Origin: Cylindrotheca closterium
Lineage: Eukaryota > Bacillariophyta > Bacillariophyceae > Bacillariales > Bacillariaceae
DNA length: 32,931 nt
Reading direction: 5' to 3'
Assembly (NCBI GenBank): GCA_933822405.4
Contig: CAKOGP040001046.1
Location: 1-32,931, forward strand
The notes under the pieces are model-generated. The model worked only from the letters and a program-made list of their open reading frames with translations, was not told where the DNA came from and ran no database searches. Below, in pieces: positions 24,879-32,931 of this stretch (position 1 is the first letter of the stretch; every line of letters begins with the position of its first letter). The translations under genes were made by a program, and so were the position numbers.

Positions 24879-27248
24879 CTAAGCCTCCATGATCGACATG
24901 TCACTTTCATCGTCGTCGTTGTTGCCAGCTTCCCCAAGGACAGTTGTCCATTCATCTTTTCGCCTGGCCGGTGACGCACGCTTGTTTTGTTGACGCTCAT
25001 GTTTCCGGATTATAGCGGCCTGCCAATCTTGCAGGTGGGTGTATTTCTCTTCAAGTTCTTCGTAATCCTGTTGCAAATGGAACACTTGTTGTTCCAATTG
25101 CGCATTCAAACCGACTTGTCGATTGTACTTGTTCTGTTCTGCCTTAAATCGATCTTCCAGTTGCCTGTATCTGGCTAGTTGACTCCCCAACTCTTGGCCA
25201 AATTTTGCAATCAGTTGATGTCGCTCATTCAGGGAGTCTTCGAGCTGCTCCTCCAGCTGTTCGCGATGTTGGTCATCCAGTAAGAAGCGATCCAAAATTG
25301 CCGCTCCCTCTTTCTGTACTGCACTTTGAACATGTTCTAACATATCATCGGCAGCTGGAACTGGAGCTGTTGCCGTCAGTTGCGTCCACGGGTTTTCGTC
25401 TTGTTGTTGTCGCTGCTGCTGCTGCTGCTGTTGTTTGAATTCCTGTTGCTGTTTGCGAAGGAAGGAAAGCTGCAATACACTCTGCCGATGCAATACTGAT
25501 TGATGTGCCAATTGTTCCACAAAGGATTGCCGTTGCTCTCGCTGCTTGCTACAGATTTCCTCTAGTCTCTGAATCTTCTCACAAAAGGCTTTGTAATTGC
25601 CCTGATGCAATTCCCTTTCTTTCTGTTGATTGGCCAGCAATTCGTCTCGTTCTTGCATCAGTTTGCGAACCTGCAATCCCAAGGAGTACTGATTGGAGTA
25701 CTCATCGAATTGCACCAGCAGATCTTTGCAAACTTCTCCATCTGCTGTGAAAATGGATGATCCTGCATTCGTATCCGCATCCGCATTGTCGCCAACGCAA
25801 TCCAAGTATACGCTATTATTGGTGGACATGCTTGCCTCTTCATCATTGGAATGATAGCTGCGTGTGATACTGTTCACACCAGTGGTACTACTAGTGCTGT
25901 TTTCCGCCAAGGCAAATCGATCTTGTCGGGTTCGTTGCTTCAACTGTAGCGGAGAGGCAATTGGTGACACTGCGGTGGGAGTGGAAGTTCCAACAATATT
26001 ATCGAGGCAGTTTGTGGTAGGCGATGGTGATTGTGGGGCGGACCAGGAACTGGATGATTCATAGCCCGATACCGCAGCATTAGTAGGTGACCCAACCTTG
26101 GATGATTTGATTGGGGAAAGGTTTGGCAGTATCAGAGAAACGTGTGGTGGCGACTCAGGTGGCGCCACTGGCATTTCCTCTTCGTTTTGGCTCAAGCTAC
26201 CAGTCCTGCTACTGCTGCTATCTTCCTGATCACTTAGACTCTTGATTTGCTCGAGTGTGTCTTCGAGTGCAGAAACTTGTTCTTCAAAGAGGCCATTGAA
26301 CGTCCTTTCATCCTCGCTTTCTTCTTGTTCACTATCCCTCTTGTAGAGAGCTCCCGGCGAGTCACCAGTAGTATTCAAATCATCGTCATTGTAAAAGTCG
26401 TCACTAGAAGCATCATCTGCTTTCTTGTTTACCTTCACAGCAGAACTCTTGGTCCACAATGACAAAGATGAGGAAAAGGAAAGCTCTTGTGTGACATCCA
26501 GAGTTTCTGTATGTTGCTGTGATGATGATTTTTTGCTTCCTTTTTGTCGGTCATGGGGGTCATAATCGTCATCAGAATCCTCATCATCATCGTCCCTGTA
26601 AATTGGAACTGGCGATGACGCCAACTTCAGGAATTCGCTGGTACTAGTAGCCGTAGCCTCAGGTGATTCCTGCTCCATCAAGAAATCAGATAGCGGCGCA
26701 TGCAACGATGAATGATAAGAAGCATTCAGTTCCACTTCAGTGCTTGCATTACCTTCCTCATTCTTATCCTTGAAGACTTCATTTTCAATAATCAGCTGCT
26801 GCTGCTGCTGCTGCTGTACTTCTTGTTCCCCCATGACACTTCTTGTTGATGTCTCTGATGGGATAAGAATGCCCGGCTTATCCCTTGTTGTCTCTGTATG
26901 ATCCTGCTTGACCCCTTGATTCCCTTTCTTGTCCCCTTTGATCTTTTTCTTGTTTGATTTGAATATTCGCTTCAGCAGAGATTTCTTTTTCGTCTTTTGG
27001 TTGTTGTCGTGGATGCTATTTTTTTTATTGTCATTTCCTTCCTCTTGCCTCTGATGATTGCGGCTGCTCTTGTCCTTATTCTTCTTCCGTTTAAACAATC
27101 TCATTATGCTTTCCGGGCAGCCACCACCAAGTCCTTCGTTTATTAGAGGATCCTTCACAGCCAAATGAACGATGTTAGGACAGCTTTCTTTGGACTGCCG
27201 GAAGATGGGAGTAGTAGGTGAGGATAATGATGATGACGAAGTCGACAT
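24879..27248 (-). CDS. large coiled-coil protein with poly-Q tracts, hypothetical
   Basis: The 789-residue protein starts at the ATG at 27248; a second in-frame ATG at 27104 (MRLFKRKKNKDK) begins the lysine-rich part and could be the real start. The layout is a strongly basic N-terminal region (KRKK, KKKSLLKRIFKSNKKK), a poly-Gln tract from CAG repeats near 26800, and a long acidic Ser/Asp-rich disordered region. From about residue 515 to 750 there is coiled coil (QVRKLMQERDELLANQQKER, LEEQLEDSLNERHQLIAKF, LQQDYEELEEKYTHLQDWQA), interrupted by a second Gln-rich tract near 25415. It probably has a structural or scaffold role, with no catalytic motif, signal peptide or membrane helix. It is convergent with the Z-ISO gene. 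The repeats make its exact length polymorphic. Confidence 0.8.
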   Translation of the reverse strand: MSTSSSSLSSPTTPIFRQSKESCPNIVHLAVKDPLINEGLGGGCPESIMRLFKRKKNKDKSSRNHQRQEEGNDNKKNSIHDNNQKTKKKSLLKRIFKSNKKKIKGDKKGNQGVKQDHTETTRDKPGILIPSETSTRSVMGEQEVQQQQQQQLIIENEVFKDKNEEGNASTEVELNASYHSSLHAPLSDFLMEQESPEATATSTSEFLKLASSPVPIYRDDDDEDSDDDYDPHDRQKGSKKSSSQQHTETLDVTQELSFSSSLSLWTKSSAVKVNKKADDASSDDFYNDDDLNTTGDSPGALYKRDSEQEESEDERTFNGLFEEQVSALEDTLEQIKSLSDQEDSSSSRTGSLSQNEEEMPVAPPESPPHVSLILPNLSPIKSSKVGSPTNAAVSGYESSSSWSAPQSPSPTTNCLDNIVGTSTPTAVSPIASPLQLKQRTRQDRFALAENSTSSTTGVNSITRSYHSNDEEASMSTNNSVYLDCVGDNADADTNAGSSIFTADGEVCKDLLVQFDEYSNQYSLGLQVRKLMQERDELLANQQKERELHQGNYKAFCEKIQRLEEICSKQREQRQSFVEQLAHQSVLHRQSVLQLSFLRKQQQEFKQQQQQQQRQQQDENPWTQLTATAPVPAADDMLEHVQSAVQKEGAAILDRFLLDDQHREQLEEQLEDSLNERHQLIAKFGQELGSQLARYRQLEDRFKAEQNKYNRQVGLNAQLEQQVFHLQQDYEELEEKYTHLQDWQAAIIRKHERQQNKRASPARRKDEWTTVLGEAGNNDDDESDMSIMEA

Positions 27249-27788
27249 TCTAAAAATTCAGCATGCTCACAAGAGCGGTGCGCCTTGTGTGTGCGAACGG
27301 ACAATTTTTTTATGGGCAAGAAGGGAAGACGTTGGCGCCAAATTGCAATGTCGCGGACGTGTCCGTATTTTCCATGGGACCAATGAAACGCAATGAGGAA
27401 AAGATCTTGCTTCAACACTTTGATTGCACCTGACATGAGGAAACGAGGTCTGAGAAACTACTGATACTTACAGTACACCTCCTAATTGTAAGTAATAATC
27501 TCTTTGTTTTAGTTTACAATCTAGAAAGAGATATCTTCTATGATAAGTTTGAACATGTGAGGGTAGCACCGGTAGTGGGAGGATCCTTCCAGCAGTACAA
27601 TACTCCTCATGCTGTTACATTCTCCTAGCAGAGTCGTACCGGTACTCTGGTCGATACTTGCGCTTTTTCGTCATTCCTCGCAAACTCTACTGGCAGAATT
27701 TGTAAGTAGGTATAGTCTTCAGCCGTGCGTCCTCTTGGTCACGATGCCGCCGCTGTGGCGGTGTTTGGTGGAAGAGGAGGCAGACGAG
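27249..27788. other. intergenic and 3' limit of the retroelement
   Basis: Probably contains the promoter of the coiled-coil gene. A TACCGGTA lies at 27637. The reverse-transcriptase similarity fades at about 27789; below it I cannot recognise RNase H or a terminal repeat, so the element's 3' end lies somewhere between about 27480 and 27790. No other gene is supported. Confidence 0.4.
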
Positions 27789-29040
27789 TCATTTCTTTGT
27801 GGGGGTTTGCGCCGGCTTCTGTAGCAGGGAGAAATGTCCCTCACTGCCCGACATTCCTGGCTGCAGGCTTTGTAAGACTCCTAACACCTGCTGCCATCGT
27901 TTCAGGGAGACGCGTTTGCAATCCAAGACCTTGCCAAAGAGTGACAGGGCCTTGCTCACTCGTTTCTCTTTCAATTGCAATGTCTTTGTTGTCGCTCCCC
28001 AGTTCCAACCCAAGGCTTCTTTGACTGTGTGCCAAGAGGCATCTCAATTAGCCATTTTTGATTGTGACTGTGGCTCTTTTCGCCACTGATTGTCCATGGG
28101 TCGATTTGGTTGGAAGACCTTGTCAATGTTGTGGCTGAGGACAGCTTGTTGATTTGTCAAAGGATTGCTTGGATGGTCTTGGCCCATTCCAACAAAATCG
28201 TCCACAAATACTTCCATCTTTTTCAGTGGCTGGTGAGATTTTGGTATAGGTCTCACGACTTGTGTGTCCCTCACTTCAAAGTCAGTGACGGCTGCTGCCC
28301 TTCCCAAAGGATGCAGTGGCACTCGCTTGTTGTGTTGCAAGTCAACATTTGTCAGGTTGGCAACGTTTTCCGTGAAAGCACAGAACCATGGAGGACTTTC
28401 TGTCCAACCCATTGGAAGCACAAGTGGCAGTGCAACCAATTGTGGAAGTCCCTCAAAACGCGGTAAGATGACCCCAAGCTTGAGTGCCCGGTAGTTGACA
28501 GTCGGATGGGGTAGAAACCATCCGACATGTCGTTCTTGTACATGAAAACTGGCCCATAGTCCGGGTTTGCCTTCATGAGTGCCTCGCGGATGCGTAGTGG
28601 GCTCGTGCTGAATTGAGTCCCCAGAACGAATAATCAACAATCATCCGCGTTCTTCTGTTATCTTGTGGTACTTTCTTGTCCTTGATGGCGTCATATGGAA
28701 GTAGGATCCAAAATCCCTTCCTTCCAAAATCCAAAAACTCCTCCATCAGAAACTCTTTGAATTCATTTGCTGATGAGTGACAGCCCCGAGCGACTCGCAT
28801 GTCAAGTTGGCTCTGGCTCCATGGCTCCAAATGAACCACCACAGGAGCCCCATTTTTCATTACTCGGTGTAGCATTGGTGCGGCACGGTGCAGAAGCTTA
28901 TCAATGTCTGGTGCAGCATCATCTGAACGGAATAAACGAGCAGTGACTTGCCAACCGTGTTTTAAATAAGTTTTATTAGCCAACGCAACCAGCTCACCTA
29001 TAGTATTAGCACTACCGCCAATTAAAGTAGATCGTAACAA
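27789..29040 (-). pseudogene. reverse transcriptase, DIRS-like, frameshifted
   Basis: The fragment begins with sequence leading to GFWILLPYDAIKDK and VPQDNRRTRMIVDYSFWGLN, the N-terminal finger region of this RT group. A frame change near 28600 leads to ANPDYGPVFMYKNDMSDGFY (catalytic motif A, normally KxDxxDGFY). A further change near 28530 leads to LGVILP, ALPLVLPMGWTESPPWFCAF and the catalytic FVDD box at 28197-28208 (normally YxDD). A last change near 28040 leads to LGWNWGATTKTLQLKEKR and KRWQQVLGVLQSL of the thumb region. The motifs are all in the right order, so the gene was intact once. There are at least three frameshifts and no RNase H domain follows. The similarity, as I recall it, is to DIRS-type or closely related RTs of diatoms, oomycetes and fungi. 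Confidence 0.8.
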
Positions 29041-29094
29041 AAGTGGGTCCGATTTAGATGGCCTGCAAGAATCCGATGATTCCCGGCCTCCATC

Positions 29095-31073
29095 TCACTT
29101 ATTCTTATTTACATAATCCTTCATTGCGGTTGCTTCCTTGCCAATCAGCTTACAATGAGAATGCTTGCGTTCACAGTGCACCTTGCATTCGCCCTTTTGT
29201 GTGCCAAATGAGGCACAGTTCCTTTCCGTTGGCATGCTTTGGGGGCTGTTCGCCTGTCCGTTTGATTAACTCAGTAGTAGTTCTTCCGGTGTAGCGATGT
29301 TCTTTGTTCATGTCAGGATTTTTTACTGATTCGCCCAGGCTCTTCTTCTGGGCCCTTTCCTTCTCTCTCTGCAGCTGACTGTCAGTCTTGTCTCCTGTTC
29401 CACCAAGTCTGACAGAGTCGTTTGCGACGACAAACAAGTTTGACTCTGGTAGGCTTCCTCCATGGTAGCATGTCTCCATGTAAGTGCCCAAGTCGGGTAG
29501 GTTCTCTTCTGCGTTTGTGCCGGATCTTACCAAACGCTCAAAGTAACAATCAATTCGGGAATAGATTCCAAAGAGAAATCGCTTGAGTGCTCGCTCCTGC
29601 TGGGACACTCCCATTTTTTGTGCGATTGAATCCACATTCTTTGCAAACTTTTTGTACAGTGGATGAGTTTTCCCAAACACTACACGGTAGAATACCCGCA
29701 TACCATTGACCATCTCATGGAACTGCATGGGATCCTTTGGGAAGATAGCATGCTTGATCTTGTCGTGGGCTTGATGATCCTTCATTGAAGCGGTCGTCTT
29801 TTTGCCCGTCAACCAATAATCGCTCTTGTTGTAATTGTTGATTGCGTTTGCATTTTTGTAGTGCTGGAAACAGACCCTATTAAACATGTTCAAACCCTTT
29901 TCAACGTCGTTGCACGGACAAAATTCCAATTCCACCAGGCACTTGATTACTTGGGCTGAAACACTGAATTCCAGATTGAGGTTCAGTTTCTCGGCCTCAT
30001 CGTCCAGCAGGGACTGCACAATTCCAATTGATTCGTGCTTTTTACACTTTGCTAGCTCGTGCCAGAGGGTGGGAAGCTGAGCTGAGGCCGTAGTACCAGC
30101 AACTCTCTTCTCATAGGAGAGCCTTGTGGGCCACTTCTTTTCCACTGTATTTGGGGGCGCCTTGTCTGATGCTTGTCCATGGATACCCGCTACCACTACC
30201 TCCGAAAGCGATTCCACGGAGGTCTTGGTCGTCTTATTACTCTCCTCAACGGCTGCCAAGGTCTTGGTGAGCAGTTTGTAGGTCTTGTCGGAGGAATCTC
30301 CAATTGAGTCCTCCAAGTCCAATCCGGCAAAATCCAAATGGATTACTCAGGAAATCCAGCGTCGGGCAGATGTTGCAGTGAGAACAGCAGGTTCTCCGAC
30401 GTTCTTCGAAAGCTGATCTCTCCAGATGACCGTGTTTGCCACGCGCCAATGGTCCAGGAAGTGCCGGAACTTCTCCTGCACTTCCGTAATTTTTTCAGAC
30501 TCCTCGCTGTTGGCGAGAATCTTGATTCTGTCAATAACCAATTGCAAGACTTCGCGTGCCGACAATCCGTCCCAAGTGATATCCAAGAACTCCTTGGGAA
30601 TGGGCATTTGCTTGCAAGTAACCAGTAGGTCGGAAGCCGTCTCAGGATCTTTGTCAGTAATATCCTCCATCATGAACAACTTGGATCAATCCTGCTCAAG
30701 CTCCTCGTTTGTCAACCACACCTCCAACTTTGGCACCTTAACCGGATCGATTTTCGAGAAGGCCTTTGCTGGCCAAGAGAATGCCAGTGGGTTGCTCCCG
30801 TTCTCCAGAACGTCATGGTCCAGCACATACAATTTATCAAAATGCTGCTCTTTCTTTTCGCCAACCGTTGTGTACCTAATCATTGGGCAATGCCAAAAGT
30901 GAAAGTTGTTCACCTGTTCCTTGGGCCATCCCGTGTACCAGGCCGGGGCGCCAAAGGTCCTTGGTGGGATCAAAGGCATTGAGGACCGCCTTGGAATCAT
31001 GGTTTGGGTAGCTTGCCTGGGTGGTGAGGTAGCGGTAGCTCTTTTTGCGCATGGTGAAGTCCGTAATGGTCAT
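29095..31073 (-). pseudogene. gag-like protein with CCCH-type knuckle, interrupted
   Basis: The frame starts at the ATG at 31073 (MTITDFTMRKKSYRYL), changes frame near 30980, then stays in one frame from 31000 to 29171. In-frame TGA stops lie at about 30683-30685 and 30344-30346. The protein is rich in charged helices, as in gag-type nucleocapsid precursors. It ends in LCLIWHTKG, after which a +1 shift within the four A residues at 29195-29198 (minus strand) gives GECKVHCERKHSH. That completes C-x8-C-x3-C-x3-H, a zinc knuckle, with a stop at 29095-29097. The reverse transcriptase follows about 55 bases later. I call it gag-like from position and knuckle, since no sequence family is recognised. 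The frame change at the knuckle could be a programmed shift or a simple insertion. Confidence 0.6.
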
Positions 31074-31134
31074 GATGATGGGTGTTACAGGTAGAAGAGC
31101 CGTGTGCTTTCCTAATCTTAATAACTATCTATTC

Positions 31135-32803
31135 CTAGACGTTTCCATTGTTTACATTTTCCTGCTCAATGGATTCTTGAACTGCATTAGTGATCTGTTC
31201 CCTGAATTCTTTTTCTGCAGCCTTCCGATCTTTTTTGTTCTTCTCTGTTGCTTTGATGAGGTCCAACAGATCTTTTCTCATGTTCTTAAGCTGACAAGCG
31301 ACTTCAATATGCGGAGGAATACCGGTAACAGTGGTCATGACACCTGGAGTTGGATCTGTGGAAACCAGAGCTCTGAGTTCTTCTAGATTGGAGTCGGGTT
31401 GGAAGAGCGGTACCATCGATAGTTTGTGACTAGGGTTGCTATTGATGACGTCCAAGATTTCTTTGGAGTGCCACACCATGCAAGCCAAACAACACAACAA
31501 CAATCCGGTTGGGTCATAACTGCCTTCCCCATGCTCCCCATGGTCTTCCAAGATTTTCCAAAAGTTCTTTAGCAATGCCGTACATATCCTGAGATCTTGA
31601 AGTGGATTTTCAACATTCCAGTGTGGGGGCAAGACTTTGAAGGATGCAAGATTTGGGTCCTTGCCCGCAAGTATTTGACCCAAGTACTGATCGCCTGTAG
31701 AAAGCATCTTGAAGTAGGCATCAAAGACATGTTCCATGGACCAGTCACCACAGTGACAAATAGATGGCATGGACGGAGGCATTGTGGTTCCCAAGGTTGC
31801 AGGCTTGCTGGTCCCTTCCGCAAACCGTAAGCATTAAAATGGTCCAGCTGGCAGTGCTGTTTCACTGCTTCTTTTCTTGCCTTGGTACTGTGAATCAGGC
31901 CACAAAGCTGCTCTTGATACTTCTTTGCAGCAGTACCTGGCTTGGTGCATGATTCCCAGAAGAACTTGTTGTTTCTCTTGCCCTCAAACTTGTTGTCATT
32001 TAGTGCACAATACAAGCCCATACCAATCCATTAACATAGTAGCCAATTTTCTTCATTAGCAAAAATATGTTTAGCAAAACATCTTTCTCCTTCTTGATCT
32101 GCCTTTGTTCGATCATGGACAACTGCATGTGAATCCGAAACAACCTTCATGTGCTGAAACCCCAGTGGGTCAATCAGCGAAGTTCAACTCATGCAGTTCC
32201 ACTGAGTCTGGGTCCAGAACAAAACCATGGTGTTACCCTCTTCTGCCGCCCATTTCAGTATCAGCGAGTACAGCTCAAAAGTAATTGGATCAGCATCTTT
32301 TGATTCTGCCTTGCCATTCTTCTTCTTGCTTTTGTATCGTTTCTGGTAGGATTTCAGATACTTATCAATTTTATCACAAAATTCTCTTGGCAAGTGTTCA
32401 CCTCTAACCTTGGCCCCATAGTTTAGGGCATCCCTATACTTGCGCATGTCTTCATAAGAGCGGAAGTTACCTTTGGTTGGCCCATTTTAAATCTCCACAT
32501 TTTGTTCAAGAAAGCCAAATACAAATTTATAATTAATTCTGGAAGATACAATATCTTCTGTGAAAGATCCATTGAAGAAGTCCATGCAGGGTGACGCCAT
32601 CTCCGCTTCAGTGTTCTTTTGAACTCCAAGTGCATAGTATGCAGGGCACTCTTTCTTCCAATACGCAATAAATTGTTTGATACAATTTCTATAGTTTTTT
32701 CAAGTATTTTGTGCTTAACCGTGAGAGAGCGTGTCATGAGCCCTCGCCTCATAGGTGTCACCAAGCTCCGCATCCAAGTGTTCCCCAATAGTTGCACTGT
32801 CAT
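31135..32803 (-). pseudogene. tyrosine recombinase (YR) ORF, decayed
   Basis: One frame can be followed from a poly-Gln lead (CAA repeats, 32806 onward) through KQFIAYWKKECPAYYALG, SYEDMRKYRDALNYGAK and LYSLILKWAAEEGNTMV to QWNCMS. It then continues to LIDPLGFQHMKVVSD and HFNAYGLRKGPAS. A frameshift near 31800 leads to HCGDWSMEHVFDAYF, DQYLGQILAGKDP and ending PPHIEVACQLKNM. This matches a diatom family of phage-integrase-like proteins as I remember it. Catalytic positions are damaged: the Arg expected after QWNCM(A/S) is a TGA, and the HxxR box reads YGLR. The Tyr in DQYLGQ or DAYF is the likely nucleophile. There are five in-frame stops plus one frameshift. It stops 62 bases before the gag-like ATG. 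Confidence 0.75.
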
Positions 32804-32805
32804 TG

Positions 32806-32931
<126 letters not shown>

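Noticed and set aside
28110..28466. Plus-strand frames over the reverse transcriptase
   Set aside because: The opposite strand carries ordered RT motifs including FVDD; the plus-strand frames are shadows.
29095..32803. Alternative genetic code explaining the in-frame TGA and TAA codons
   Set aside because: Intact genes in the same window (for example UCH-like, Z-ISO, PDI-like) read normally and end at TAA/TAG/TGA; the element also has frameshifts, so decay is the simpler reason.

Overview
The window looks like nuclear DNA of a diatom, most likely a pennate one. The evidence is short GT-AG introns, a tRNA-Tyr interrupted at the eukaryotic position, signal peptides followed by ASAFAP-like plastid cleavage motifs, and a carotenoid isomerase (Z-ISO) of photosynthetic eukaryotes. 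Further support comes from the long acidic, poly-Q and poly-D proteins and a tyrosine-recombinase/reverse-transcriptase element of a kind I associate with diatoms. The species cannot be fixed from the sequence.

Bases 1-9000 are mostly repetitive and gene-poor. They hold a 175-bp tandem duplication, a 44-bp tandem duplication, and three copies (A, B, C) of an unfamiliar repeat family built from a GGACCC-containing head, a TTTCGA-rich minisatellite and, in two copies, a downstream 95-codon reading frame. There is also a degenerate series of GTGTCAGTTCCC...GATCAGAAG boxes and two broken gene fragments. One good gene lies among them, a TPR-like protein at 4752-5438.

Bases 9000-18000 are a compact gene block. 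It holds a single-pass membrane protein, an ADPRM-like metallophosphoesterase with a plastid-type presequence and an ER membrane thioredoxin/PDI-like protein. These are followed by a 962-residue F-box-like/DUF4246 protein, a ubiquitin C-terminal hydrolase that lacks its catalytic histidine, and, divergent from it, a protein joining a GRDP-like region to a SUMO-like domain. Genes alternate in strand: convergent pairs nearly abut (32 bp between stops at 15993/16026) and divergent pairs share about 0.3 kb.

Bases 18000-23100 hold four small minus-strand hypothetical genes, three with a short V-[KR]-F motif, and an intron-bearing tRNA-Tyr(GUA). At least one of these genes appears to have a spliced upstream exon.

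Bases 23500-27250 hold a spliced plastid 15-cis-zeta-carotene isomerase gene and a convergent 789-residue coiled-coil protein.

Bases 27700-32931 are a decayed retroelement read on the minus strand. In transcription order it has a poly-Q-led tyrosine recombinase (YR), a gag-like ORF ending in a CCCH-type knuckle, and a DIRS-like reverse transcriptase. YR before gag-RT is unlike the usual DIRS/Ngaro order and is the strongest novelty candidate here. The element runs off the right edge inside a (TTG)n array.
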